DNA from: CAIYRG01 sp963747255
GTDB taxonomy: Bacteria; Pseudomonadota; Alphaproteobacteria; Micropepsales; Micropepsaceae
NCBI GenBank assembly: GCA_963747255.1
Contig: CAVVEG010000005.1
Coordinates: forward strand, 248,001-312,000
Direction of reading: 5' to 3'
Length of the DNA: 64,000 nucleotides
Part shown: positions 43,196 to 52,923 of the stretch, piece by piece
Numbering within the stretch: the first letter of the stretch is position 1
How the letters are laid out: each line of letters starts with the position of its first letter
The notes under the pieces: model-generated
Seen by the model: only the letters and a program-made list of their open reading frames with translations
The model's database searches: none
Told to the model about the DNA's origin: nothing
Position numbers and translations under genes: made by a program

Positions 43196-44191
43196 ATGCT
43201 CAAGCAGGCTTTGGCCCTGGCGGCCGGATTGGCTCTTTTGTGCGCAGAACCAGGTTTTGCTGCCGATGCCGGATATTTCCGCGGCAAAACCGTCACTTAC
43301 ATTGTTTCGACCGGCCCTGGTGGCGGTTATGACTCCTATGGCCGGCTGATCGCGAAATACCTTCAGAAATATTTGCCAGGGTCGCGTTTCGTGGTGCGCA
43401 ATGTGCCCGGAGCCGGACACATCGTCGGCGCAAACACGATTTATGCCTCCAAACCTGACGGCCTGACCATCGGAATGTTCAACACAGGCCTCATCTATGA
43501 CCAATTGCTCAAGCGCGACGGGGTCCTGTTCGATCTCAACAAATTCAGCTGGATCGGCAAGGCAGCCAACGATACCCGCACGCTGATGTTGTCCAACAGC
43601 TCCGGTTTCAGGAATATCGAGGACGTTCTGAAGGCCAGGGGGCCCATCAAATTTGCCGCAGCGGGCGTCGGATCGGCTGCATATAACGATACGCGGATTC
43701 TGGCCGATGCGCTGCACCTGAATGTGCAAATCGTTCCCGGATTTACCGGGAACGAAGGCGAAATGAGCATGCTTCGCAACGAAGTCGTTGCGGAAGTAGG
43801 CACGGCCGAATCGATGGAGGATTTCGTAAGACAGGGACACGGTTTTTTCGCGCTGGCGATCTCAGGCGATGCAACCGCGCTTCCCGGCGTTCCGCGTGCG
43901 TCTCAATATGTCAAGGATGAGCGCGGCAAGCGGCTGTTGGCACTGATCAACGCCCTTTCGGAGATTGGCCGGCTGACCGCAGGGCCACCCGGTATTCCCG
44001 CCAATATCCTGAATGAGGAGCGCCAGGCATTCGACGCCGCGGTCAAAGATCCGCAATTCCTGGCAGAAGCCAAAAGGCTTAATCTGGATATTCACCCTGC
44101 ATCCGGTCAGCGCGTCGAAGCTGAAATACGGGGCGCGCTCAATCAGCCACCGGATACCGTCGCGGCATTGAAAGCCGCTGCCGGTGGATAG
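43196..44191 (+). CDS. tctC: Tripartite tricarboxylate transporter binding protein
   Basis: A 331-residue periplasmic receptor (Bug family). The signal peptide is MLKQALALAAGLALLCAEPG ending FAA. The mature protein shows FRGKTVTYIVSTGPGGGYDS, where the family's conserved Pro-Gly-Gly-Gly loop contacts the carboxylate, then VVRNVPGAGHIVGANTIY. It delivers a carboxylate to the TctAB membrane subunits encoded next. It is the usual first gene of the order C, A, B. Confidence 0.92.
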   Translation: MLKQALALAAGLALLCAEPGFAADAGYFRGKTVTYIVSTGPGGGYDSYGRLIAKYLQKYLPGSRFVVRNVPGAGHIVGANTIYASKPDGLTIGMFNTGLIYDQLLKRDGVLFDLNKFSWIGKAANDTRTLMLSNSSGFRNIEDVLKARGPIKFAAAGVGSAAYNDTRILADALHLNVQIVPGFTGNEGEMSMLRNEVVAEVGTAESMEDFVRQGHGFFALAISGDATALPGVPRASQYVKDERGKRLLALINALSEIGRLTAGPPGIPANILNEERQAFDAAVKDPQFLAEAKRLNLDIHPASGQRVEAEIRGALNQPPDTVAALKAAAGG

Positions 44192-44237
44192 GATTTGGTC
44201 GACCTGCGATTCGGGTTAACCCGGCGAGGACGCGCAG

Positions 44238-45789
44238 ATGCATCTCGATGTGGCTTTTTCCACTTTGGTGGATCTTCTGACCACGCCGCGCCTGCTGTTT
44301 CTGATGGCTATCGCCGTTCCAATGGGCATTTTCTTTGGTTCGACGCCTGGCCTTGGCGGAAAGCTCGGCCTCGTTCTGCTGATTCCGTTCGTCTACAATA
44401 TGGATCAGTTGACCGGAGCGGTGTTTCTTTGCGCGATGCACGCCGTGGTCCATACCGGCGGCTCGATCCCCAGCATCCTGATCGGCGTTCCGGGCGATGG
44501 TCCAGCTGCGGCGACGGCTCTGGACGGTTACGCCATGACAAAAAAGGGTGAAGCGGGGCGGGCGCTGGGCGCAAGCTTCGGCGCCTCTACCATTGGCGGA
44601 CTTCTGGGCGCCATGTTCCTTGGCCTGTCCCTTCCGATTCTGGAACCGATTATTCTGTCCTTCAGCCCTGCGGAATTTTTTCTGCTTGCCATTCTCGGCA
44701 TTACGTTCATCGCGACACTTTCCGGCACCAGCTTCCTCAAGGGAATGATTGTGGGACTGTTTGGGTTGATGTGCGCATTTATCGGCCTCGACCCGTCCAC
44801 TGGCAGCCCCCGTTTTGCTTTCGGGCAGTTGTGGCTCTGGGATGGTTTGTCGGTCATTGTTGCCGTGCTTGCGATGTTTGCCGTGCCCGAGATGATTTCT
44901 CTTGGTGTGAAGGGGAGGGCCTTTGACATTTCGCCCGAAGCCGCTGAGGCGCTTAAAAAGTCCGGTAATTCTGAGATCCGGCCGCGTACCTTCGCCTTCG
45001 GTTCGCTACGCCCAGATCTGGCAGGGTATCCGCGACGTACTGCAACACAAATGGCTGGTTCTGCGCTGTTCGCTGTTGGTCGCGGCAATAGGCATTATTC
45101 CTGGCCTCGGCGGCGATGCAGCGTCGTGGATGGCTTATGGCCACACGGTGCAATCATCGAAACATCCCGAGCGCTTCGGCAAGGGCGAAGTCGCGGGCGT
45201 GATCGGCGCCGAGACCGGCAGTTGCGCCAAGGAGGCCGGCTCGCTGCTGCCGACCCTGTTTTTCGGCGTCCCGGGTTCTTCGGGCATGGCCATCATGCTC
45301 GGCGCATTTCTGATGCTTGGAATTCAACCCGGTCCGACCATGTTGACCGACCACATCAACATCGTCTGGTCGCTGATCTGGGCATTGGTTGTCGCCAACA
45401 TCATTTGCGTGATCATGCTGATTGCGGCTGCCCCCTGGATCGGAAAACTTGGATCGGCAAAAGCCAGTTTTCTGATTCCCTATGTGCTGGTCTTCGCTCT
45501 GCTCGGCTGTTACCTGTTTCAGGGCAATTGGCAAAATTTGATTCTGGTTCTCGTCATGGGGAGCCTGGGGTATCTCTTCAAACGCCACGATTGGCCGCGC
45601 GCTCCCTTCATCATTGGTGTCATTCTTGGCAAAATTGCCGAAGACTCGCTGCTTAAGGCGATTGGGATCTGGGGCGCGAGTTTCTTCTGGCGGCCCATCT
45701 CGCTGGTTCTGATCGGACTGATATTGGCAAGTGTCGGCTTCTATGTATGGCGGACGCGCAAGCCTGCGGTGGTGCCTAGCCATGCTTGA
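44238..45789 (+). pseudogene. tctA: Tripartite tricarboxylate transporter large membrane subunit, frameshifted
   Basis: The first frame (from 44238) encodes PMGIFFGSTPGLGGKLGLVL and ALDGYAMTKKGEAGRALGAS, both typical TctA blocks, down to SEIRPRTFAFG. Near 44995 the correct sequence continues one frame over (YAQIWQGIRDVLQHKWLVLR), with GLGGDAASWMAYGHTVQSSK and ETGSCAKEAGSLLPTLFFGV, ending at 45789. Joined, it has the normal length of about 515 residues and ten or more helices. Removing one base near 44995 would restore the frame. Without repair the transporter would be non-functional. Confidence 0.88.
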
Positions 45790-46219
45790 GGGCCGGATAC
45801 TTGTGAGCGGGATTATGGTCGTGGTTTTCGCGACCGCCGTGCTCCTGTCGTTCACCTATGCGCCGGAAGCCCGTTTCCTCCCGCTGGTGATCGGAATTCC
45901 CGGTCTGGTGCTTTCTGTCGCACAACTGGTGAAGGAAATTCGGGATCATCCGGATTTCGTTATTGTGCCGGAAGAACGCAGACGCGAAGCCAGAATGTTC
46001 GCCTGGTTCCTCACCTTTGTCGGCGGACTGGTCCTGTTTGGTTTTCTCTATGCGGGCCCGGCGCTGGTGGCCGCATATCTGTTTTTCTCGGGCCGCGAGC
46101 GTTGGTACACGGCACTCGTGGCCGCATTCGTGACCTGGGCAATCCTGTATGGCGTATTCGAGCGCTTTCTTGGTTTGCCGCTGTTTGACGGCCTGATTTC
46201 ACAATGGGTTTTCGGTTGA
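45782..46219 (+). CDS. tctB: Tripartite tricarboxylate transporter small membrane subunit
   Basis: A 145-residue protein with four predicted membrane helices: the first in LVSGIMVVVFATAVLLSF, the second around FLPLVIGIPGLVLSVAQLV, then two near the C-terminus (FLTFVGGLVLFGFLYAG and YTALVAAFVTWAILYGVF). This is the TctB layout. It begins eight bases before the end of tctA, so translation is probably coupled. The TctB order after TctA is less common than C-B-A but well known. Confidence 0.85.
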   Translation: MLEGRILVSGIMVVVFATAVLLSFTYAPEARFLPLVIGIPGLVLSVAQLVKEIRDHPDFVIVPEERRREARMFAWFLTFVGGLVLFGFLYAGPALVAAYLFFSGRERWYTALVAAFVTWAILYGVFERFLGLPLFDGLISQWVFG

Positions 46220-46249
46220 AAACCCGCCGGAACAATTTGGAGGTCGATT

Positions 46250-46651
46250 ATGTGTGGTGAACTGGAAGAAGAATCCGGACAGGACGAGCAAATCCATGAC
46301 CGGTTTGTCGCGCATGTGCATTCGTTTCTCGCGGGCATGAAGGGACGGAAGAACGCCGATCCGATCCATTCTCACCTGGACCGGCTGTTTCGGGAATTGT
46401 TGTCGGCGGCTATCGATCCCAATCGCGCGCCGGATGAAATGAGCGGTTCCCAGCGTATCGCGATGGAACCGTTGGTGTTTGCGCGACTGGCCGGATTTAT
46501 CGCCGCCCATGCTCCGCTTGCGGATGATCCGCTCCGCCGGCTGATCGAGGCACTCATGCTCGGCTATTCCGAAGGCGAAATCGCCGCACCACATGATCAC
46601 GATCACGCGCACGACCACTTTCACGACCACGATCATCACCATCACCATTAG
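46250..46651 (+). CDS. Histidine-rich-tail protein
   Basis: A 133-residue protein. Residues 1-110 are a helical domain with MCGELEEESGQDEQIHDRFV and LARLAGFIAAHAPLADDPLR-like segments. The last 23 residues alternate His and Asp and end in five His, an obvious metal-binding tail for Ni, Zn, Co or Cu. It lies between tctB and the ThDP enzyme gene with GGAGG before the ATG. No metallocentre enzyme it would serve is obvious; the cupins and amidohydrolases of this array are metal-dependent, so a metal store or chaperone is possible. Confidence 0.7.
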   Translation: MCGELEEESGQDEQIHDRFVAHVHSFLAGMKGRKNADPIHSHLDRLFRELLSAAIDPNRAPDEMSGSQRIAMEPLVFARLAGFIAAHAPLADDPLRRLIEALMLGYSEGEIAAPHDHDHAHDHFHDHDHHHHH

Positions 46652-46667
46652 ATCGCGGGCGCGTTGA

Positions 46668-48409
46668 ATGTCGAACATTGAGCCGGAGGCGCCGTCTCCG
46701 CGGGGGTGGCAGTCGGACATTATCGCCGATTTGGTGAAGGCCTTTGGTTTCCCCTATATCACCCTCAATCCCGGTGCTTCCTATCGGGGGCTGCACGATT
46801 CGCTGGTCAATCACAACGGCAACGACCCGCCGATGCTGGTTTGTCAGCACGAAAAAGTCGCCGTCCAGATTGCGCATGGATATGCAAAAGCCTGCGGACA
46901 GCCGCTCTGCGTGATCGTGCACAATGTCGTGGGTCTGCTGCACGCGACCATGGGAATATATTATGCGTACACGGATCGTGCGCCTGTATTTCGTGATTGG
47001 CGCGACCGGACCGATGGATGAAGGTAAGCGTCGCCCGCGGGTCGACTGGGATCACACCGCCAACGTCCAGGGAACCGTCATTCGCGATTACGTGAAATGG
47101 GATTATCAGCCCGGCGGCGTTGCGGGTATTCCCGACAGCTTTGCGCGCGCATGGTCCGTCATGATGACCGAGCCTCAGGGCCCGATTTATATGTGTTATG
47201 ACGCGGGCATTCAGGAAGCACCTTTAACGGAGAATATCCGGCTGCCCGACGCAGCCTCGGCGAAGCGCCCGAGCCGAATGGCGCCCGAGATGGTTTCCCT
47301 TGGCGAGATCGCCGACCGTCTGATTGCTGCCGAATGGCCGGTGCTTCTGCCGCAATATGTCGGACGGGTTCCAGGTGGATTTGGCGATATGGTGGCACTC
47401 GCCGAAACAACCGGCGCGGCGGTATCCGATGTTCAGTCCCGACTGAATTTTCCGACCGAACATCCGCTCGATTGCAGGATGAACCGGGAGGTGTTCAAGA
47501 CCGCCGACGTAATTCTCGCGCTCGATTGCCGCGACTGGGAGCGTCCGACCCATTATAACGACCGGGTCAACCGAACCCTGCGGGCGCATTATCCCGATCA
47601 CTGCCAGTGGATGGATATCGGCTTCGCCGATATCGAAATTTCGAAATGGGCCATGGGCTATCAGAAATTTCCGGAGTGTGCGGTGCGCGTACTGGCCGAC
47701 ACCGCGCTAGCGATCCCCGCCCTTACGCAGCTTTGCCGCGAGCGCGTCACAAAAGATAAGCGCGCGGCTGCGAGGCATTCGGGAGCGCGCCGGCGAAATC
47801 CGGAAAATCCACGACCGCGACCGTGCCCGCTGGCGCGCAGAGGCAAAAGAAGCCTGGGACATGTCGCCCATTTCACTCCCGCGTCTCGCGACGGAAGTAT
47901 GGGAGCAGATAAGGCGCGAAGATTGGGTGCTTACGACTCAGGCGTTTGAGGATTGGGCGCTGAAGCTGTGGGATTTCGACAGACATTACCGTTGGCCCGG
48001 CAAAGCGCTGGGCACGGGCACGCAAATCGGCATGGCGATCGGCGTCGCGCTTGCGCATCGCGGCAAAGGCCGGCTTGTCGTGGATTGCCAGACGGACGGC
48101 GATCTCATGTTCGATGCCGGCGCGCTATGGTTCGCCGCAAAACACCAGGTACCATTGCTCTGCGTCATGCACAACAATCGCGCCTACTACAATGATTGGG
48201 AGCATCAGATCACGATTGCCCGCCAGCGTGCGACTCCGGAGGAACGCGCCTTTATCGGGATGGACATTTCCGGTCCCGCGCCCGATTTCGCGGGACTGGC
48301 GCGCAGCATGGGCTGGTATGCGGAAGGGCCAATTGAGGATCCCGGCGATATTACGCCGGCGCTGAGACGGGCAATTGCAGCAGGTCAAGGCAGGAACCCC
48401 GCGCTTTGA
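46668..48409 (+). pseudogene. ThDP-dependent enzyme (benzoylformate decarboxylase/acetolactate synthase family), two frameshifts
   Basis: The N-terminal part has the ThDP-activating Glu in CQHEKVAVQIAHGYAK. It breaks near 46990, continues one frame over with GATGPMDEGKRRPRVDWDHT and VLLPQYVGRVPGGFGDMVAL, breaks again near 47775, and continues with GKALGTGTQIGMAIGVALAH and the ThDP-Mg motif TDGDLMFDAGALWFAAKHQV, followed by MHNNRAYYN. Each break is repaired by removing one base, and together they give about 580 residues, normal for the family. It would decarboxylate or ligate a 2-oxo acid. The gene as given is non-functional. Confidence 0.88.
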
Positions 48410-48481
48410 TCGACACGATCACCCGGCAAACAGGTTAATCCGGGCGGCAAATCCTTACCGTTTTGAACGCGGAGAATCGAA

Positions 48482-49344
48482 ATGAAAGTCGGTGTGGCCG
48501 GCGTCGGTGAAATGGGATCGGCAATCGCCGGCCATCTGCAGCGCAAAGGGCATGATGTCCGTGCTTTCGATGTCGATGCGTCGCGTCTCGATGCCGCCGC
48601 TGGCCAGGGAATCGCGACCGTAACGAGCCTTGAAAGTCTTGCCGGCCACGGCGAACTGTTCCTGGTCGATCGTTTCAACCGACGATCAGTCCGTGTCTGT
48701 AACCGAAACGATCTCACAGCATGCAAGTCCGGGCGCGCTTATCGCCGTGGTTGCCACCAATAATCCGAACACGATGATCACGCTCGACAGGCTTTGCCGC
48801 GGGCGTGGAAAGAGGTTTATCGATGCGCCGGTCGTGTACGGAGCATCCGGCGCCCGCGACGGTAGCTTGCTGTCTCTCTGCGGCGGTGTGGCTGCCGATG
48901 TCGAATATCGCGACTCCCGCCTTGATCGCCTACAGCCGGAAGGTGCTGCGCGTGGGTGAGGTCGGCGCGGGGCAATTCGCGAAGGCCTGCAACAATCTGC
49001 TGCACTGGGTTCATTGCGTCTCAAATTATGAGACTCTGCTGCTGGCCAAGCGTTTTGGCGTGGATGCGCAGCATATGCGTGAAGTGCTGCTGGAATGTCC
49101 TGCCTTCAATCTGACCTTGAAGCGCTGGGACACAACAAAGTTCACCTGGCAGGAAAAGGATATGGATGTGACCATGGACCTTGCCCAGCAGGCAGGCCTG
49201 GTTCTGCCGCTGGCCGGCGTCACCGATCAACTGGTGAAACTGCTGGCCGCCAGTGACGTAAAGGCGCTGCTTTACGGGGATCAATGTTCCTACCTGGGCC
49301 GCGACGTCATACCAATGAGCGCCGAAGAAGGCGGATTGCTGTAA
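48482..49344 (+). pseudogene. 3-hydroxyisobutyrate dehydrogenase-family oxidoreductase, two frameshifts
   Basis: Starts with the NAD(P)-binding motif MKVGVAGVGEMGSAIAGHLQ. Near 48672 the sequence shifts frame and continues IVSTDDQSVSVTETISQHAS, PVVYGASGARDGSLLSLCGG; near 48910 it shifts again to RVGEVGAGQFAKACNNLLHW, which carries the catalytic Lys, and ends at 49344 after YLGRDVIPMSAEEGG. Removing one base at each place gives a continuous protein of about 286 residues, normal for the family. It would oxidise or reduce a 3-hydroxy acid, matching the ThDP gene just upstream. Confidence 0.88.
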
Positions 49345-49349
49345 CCATT

Positions 49350-49952
49350 ATGGCGCGCAAGCAATCATTATGGTCTTACGTCATTGCCGGGTGGTCCGGA
49401 TTTTACGTGATGCTTGTCGAATTGTTGTCGGGGCGGCTGATCGCGCCGTCCTTCGGCAGCAGTATCTATGTCTGGGGCTCGGTGATTTTTGTTTTCATGC
49501 TCGGGCTTGCGATCGGTTACCTGCTCGGCGGTATCTTTTCACGCTACTCCCCCAGTCTCCTCCGCCTGTGCGCCATTCTGGTTGCGGCGGCGATCGCGAC
49601 ATTGCCGACGTTACTCTTTGGCACGCAATTTCTGGATTTCATGTTCGACCACGTGACTGATCCCCGTTTCGGTTCGCTGCTCACGTGCCTGGGACTGTTC
49701 CTGTTACCGACGATTTTCGCGGGAATGGTCTCGCCCTATGCCATTCGCATTCTCGTGAAGAACCGCGAATCCTCGGGCCACGACGCCGGTTATCTGTATT
49801 TTATCTCGACGATCGGCAGCAGCCTCGGTACTTTGGTCACCGCATTTTATCTCGTGCTGCTGTTCGAAGTGAATACGATCCTTATGGTCGCAATTGCTGT
49901 TTCCGTTGCCGTGGGCGGTCTGGGTGCATTGGCGAATTACAGGAAAGTCTGA
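49350..49952 (+). CDS. Membrane half of a spermidine-synthase-like module
   Basis: A 200-residue polytopic membrane protein with about six helices: MARKQSLWSYVIAGWSGFYV, MLVELLSGRLIAPSFGSSIY, VIFVFMLGLAIGYLLGGIF, and later FLLPTIFAGMVSPYAIRILV and YFISTIGSSLGTLVTAFYLV. This is the membrane domain that in other bacteria is fused to a spermidine-synthase-like domain. Here the methyltransferase-like part is a separate gene starting five bases after this stop. Function is unknown. Confidence 0.75.
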   Translation: MARKQSLWSYVIAGWSGFYVMLVELLSGRLIAPSFGSSIYVWGSVIFVFMLGLAIGYLLGGIFSRYSPSLLRLCAILVAAAIATLPTLLFGTQFLDFMFDHVTDPRFGSLLTCLGLFLLPTIFAGMVSPYAIRILVKNRESSGHDAGYLYFISTIGSSLGTLVTAFYLVLLFEVNTILMVAIAVSVAVGGLGALANYRKV

Positions 49953-49956
49953 GTCC

Positions 49957-50862
49957 GTGAGACGATCTCTCGCCGTTTTTGGAGCGTTTTTCGCCTGTCT
50001 GCTGGGCGTTCTTCCGGCGAGCGCCCAGCAGTTGCTGCATCAGGAGCGCTCTTTGTACCGAAACATTTTCGTGACCCAGGACGGTGATGAGCGCTGCATG
50101 CTTTTCCGCTGGCCCCGGCCATTGGGCCGGGAGTCCTGCCGGTTGCTTCATCAGCCTCAAAAGCTGATTTTCGATTACACCCAGATGATGTTGAGCGGGC
50201 TGTATCTCGATCCCAATCCCAAACGCATACTCATTATCGGCGAGGGTGGCGGTACCATCCCGACGGCACTGCAGGAATTGTTTTCGAATACCCGGATAGA
50301 CCTGGTTGAGCTGGACAAGGCTGTGGATGGCGTCGCACGGAACTTCTTCGAGTTCCGGCCAGGGCCAAACACACATGTTTTCATTGAGGACGGCCGTGTT
50401 TATGTGAAACGTGTGGCAGTGCAAAAGCCGAATTACGACATGGTTCTGCTGGATGCGTTCGATGCCGACTACATTCCGGAGCACATGCTGACGAAGGAGT
50501 TTCTCGAGGAGGTTCGGTCCGTTATGGCGCCGGGCGGCGTGATTGTCGCGAACACCTTCTCGGACAGTGCGCTGTACGACCACGAATCGGCGACATATCG
50601 GGTCGTATTCGGTCCTTACTTCAATCTGAAGCTGGCGAACCGGATCATTCTGGGCAGGGTAGGGGGAATTTTACCCGATGATCTCGCCAATGCACGCAAG
50701 AATGCGAGTGCTCTGGAATCCGCGCTTGCGCCGCGGGGAACGGGCTCGAATTTTCTCCTTCCGCTTTTCAGCACCAATGTGGACTGGGATCCGAATTCGC
50801 GAATTTTGACCGACCAATATTCGCCCTCGAACCTTCTCAACGCACTCCCGCGTTCGAGATGA
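49957..50862 (+). CDS. Exported spermidine-synthase-like methyltransferase-fold protein
   Basis: A 301-residue protein. A GTG start leads straight into a signal peptide (RRSLAVFGAFFACLLGVLPA, cleavage after ASA), so the enzyme domain would be periplasmic. The fold motifs are LIIGEGGGTIPTALQEL (nucleotide loop), RIDLVELDKAVDGVA (acidic end of beta-2) and MVLLDAFDADYIPEHM. Cytosolic spermidine synthases use decarboxylated SAM, which is not expected in the periplasm, so the activity is doubtful. Together with the membrane gene it forms a split version of a fused family. Confidence 0.8.
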   Translation: MRRSLAVFGAFFACLLGVLPASAQQLLHQERSLYRNIFVTQDGDERCMLFRWPRPLGRESCRLLHQPQKLIFDYTQMMLSGLYLDPNPKRILIIGEGGGTIPTALQELFSNTRIDLVELDKAVDGVARNFFEFRPGPNTHVFIEDGRVYVKRVAVQKPNYDMVLLDAFDADYIPEHMLTKEFLEEVRSVMAPGGVIVANTFSDSALYDHESATYRVVFGPYFNLKLANRIILGRVGGILPDDLANARKNASALESALAPRGTGSNFLLPLFSTNVDWDPNSRILTDQYSPSNLLNALPRSR

Positions 50863-50878
50863 TCGAACCGGAGATGAT

Positions 50879-51469
50879 GTGAGCGGACCGCAGGAAGAAC
50901 AGAAGACCGAAGAAGCAACGGCGGCCGGACATAATCGTGAACGCCCCGTGGTTTGGGAGCGCTGGCAGAAAAAGCGCACTTTCGTCCGCGCTTTGGAGGG
51001 GACCTATAGCGAGTTGACACGCAGCCTGCTCGAACAGCCGCGTGTGCTTTCGTTTCGTGACAAACCCTGGAAGGGCGGACCACAGCACTTCAGCAAGACC
51101 GGGATAACCCCGGGCACGACTTCGGTTGGGCAATCGATCGAAACGCATATCGAGGCATACGGACCCGGTGCTTTTGGCCAGAAGCATGGACACCTGAACA
51201 GCGCGGTGTTTTTTGTGCTCAAGGGGCGCGGTTACGACATTCATGATGGTCGCCGGATCGACTGGAAAGCCGGCGATATCATGATCGTCGAAACCGGTTG
51301 TGTGCATCAGCATTTCAATGACGATCCGGAGAATGAAGCGGTTCTGCTGGTTTTTAAGGCCAAACCCCTTTTCCTGTTCATGCATCTCCTGTTCCAGAAA
51401 ATGGTGCAGTATCCCCCCACGACATTGCTGGAAGGGCACGAGGACTGGCAGCCGCCGTCCGATCTTTGA
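50879..51469 (+). CDS. Cupin protein, paralogue of the one at 41998
   Basis: A 196-residue cupin that aligns along its whole length with the protein at 41998: VVWERWQKKRTFVRALEG, WKGGPQHFSKTGI, the motif GQKHGHLNSAVFFVLKGRG and CVHQHFNDDPENE with the three His ligands. The GTG start follows GGAG. It sits between the spermidine-synthase-like gene and the first DASS transporter, whose TTG start lies 14 bases after its stop. Substrate unknown; expected to act on a related compound. Confidence 0.8.
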   Translation: MSGPQEEQKTEEATAAGHNRERPVVWERWQKKRTFVRALEGTYSELTRSLLEQPRVLSFRDKPWKGGPQHFSKTGITPGTTSVGQSIETHIEAYGPGAFGQKHGHLNSAVFFVLKGRGYDIHDGRRIDWKAGDIMIVETGCVHQHFNDDPENEAVLLVFKAKPLFLFMHLLFQKMVQYPPTTLLEGHEDWQPPSDL

Positions 51470-51483
51470 GAGCGGAGGAAACG

Positions 51484-52923
51484 TTGGCGGCGATTGAAGC
51501 GACAGCCGGGGAAGCACCGGCGATATCGGGTCATGCGCGAAGCGTGCAGATTCGCCTGATTCAGACGGTCGCCTGCGCCGCCGCCGGTGCTGTTATCTGG
51601 CTGGCGCCGTTGCCGGTCACGATGCACATGAAGGCGGCACTTGCCATCTCGGCCATGATGATTATCGCGTGGATGACCGAGGTCATGGAGTATGCTTCGG
51701 CGGGGCTCGTCGGTCTATTCCTGTTCTGGATATTCGGTATTGCGAAACCGGAAGTCATCTTCAGCGGATTCGTCAACGATGCATCCTGGTTCTACATCGG
51801 AGCTGTGTTCCTTGGCACGATGGCGACAAAAACCGGACTGCCGCTCCGTATCGCGGGATTTGTCGTCGACCGGGTCGGCTTGAGCTATTCCCGGCTGCTG
51901 CTCGGGCTGGTGGTCATCTCCTTTCTGCTCACCTTTATTGTCCCGTCGGGCGTGGCGCGGGTGGTCATCATGGCCCCGATCTGCATCGGAATTATCGATC
52001 TCTTCGGTGTGGACAAAAATTCGAATATCGGGCGTGGAATGTTTCTGCTGGTTACCTATACCTGCGCGATTTTCGACAAAATGATCATCGCCGGCACGGG
52101 CGCGATCACCGCGCGCAATGTGATCGAGCGCATCGGCGCGGTGGACGTCACCTATTCATGGTGGCTGCTGGCATTTTTCCCCTGCTCACTGGCGACAATC
52201 CTGGTGGGATGGCGCCTGACTCTTTGGCTATTTCCGCCGGAGATTGCCGGCCTCGAAGCCCGCCGTAGTGAGGTGCAGGCGCATTTCCGAAAAGCCGGCG
52301 CATGGACTCCCGCGGCAACCAAGGCCTCGGTTCTTGTGCTGTTGGCGTTGGGACTCTGGTTGACCGACTGGCTGCACGGGATTTCGGCCGCCAAGGTTGC
52401 GCTCGGCGTTGGTCTGATCGGGCTTCTTCCGTTCGTCGATGTTCTCAACGCGGAGGATTTCCGCAAGGCCAATATGCTGCCTTATTTCTTCGTCGCCGCA
52501 GCGCTTGGAATGAGCGAAGTGCTGCGTGACACCGGCGCATTGAAATTACTCACCGACACTTTCCTGGGCGGAATGCAGCCACTTCTGGCAAACCGGCTGG
52601 TGGCTGTTCCGGTCCTCTACTGGACGGCTTTTGTCTATCATTTCTTCACTGCAAGCGAGATATCAATGCTCGCGACCTCCCTGCCAATCCTGATGCAGTT
52701 TGCGAAGTCGCACGGCCTCGATGCGCTGTGGATCGGAATGGTTTGGACCTTCTCCGCAGGTGGAAAGCTCTTTGCCTATCAATCGGCCCCCCTCATTGTC
52801 GGCTACGCCTATGGGTATTTCCGCCACACGGATATGCTCAAACTGGGTGCGCTGCTGACCGTGGTCGAATTTCTGGCGCTGCTCTTCTGTACGGGGATTT
52901 TCTGGCCGCTCCTGGGCTTCTGA
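51484..52923 (+). CDS. DASS/SLC13-family anion symporter, copy 1
   Basis: A 479-residue inner-membrane transporter with about 12 helices. A TTG start at 51484 follows GCGGAGGAAA. The motifs ASWFYIGAVFLGTMATKTGL, TFIVPSGVARVVIMAPICIG (the SNT-type loop that binds Na+ and anion) and MIIAGTGAITARNVIERIG are shared with the next gene. Members carry di- and tricarboxylates or sulfate with Na+. It fits uptake of an aromatic or aliphatic acid for the cluster. Confidence 0.85.
   Translation: MAAIEATAGEAPAISGHARSVQIRLIQTVACAAAGAVIWLAPLPVTMHMKAALAISAMMIIAWMTEVMEYASAGLVGLFLFWIFGIAKPEVIFSGFVNDASWFYIGAVFLGTMATKTGLPLRIAGFVVDRVGLSYSRLLLGLVVISFLLTFIVPSGVARVVIMAPICIGIIDLFGVDKNSNIGRGMFLLVTYTCAIFDKMIIAGTGAITARNVIERIGAVDVTYSWWLLAFFPCSLATILVGWRLTLWLFPPEIAGLEARRSEVQAHFRKAGAWTPAATKASVLVLLALGLWLTDWLHGISAAKVALGVGLIGLLPFVDVLNAEDFRKANMLPYFFVAAALGMSEVLRDTGALKLLTDTFLGGMQPLLANRLVAVPVLYWTAFVYHFFTASEISMLATSLPILMQFAKSHGLDALWIGMVWTFSAGGKLFAYQSAPLIVGYAYGYFRHTDMLKLGALLTVVEFLALLFCTGIFWPLLGF

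Noticed and set aside
46668..49344. Programmed ribosomal frameshifting in the ThDP and dehydrogenase genes
   Set aside because: There are two shifts per gene, at unrelated sequences without slippery motifs or stimulatory structures. Single-base errors or mutations are simpler.
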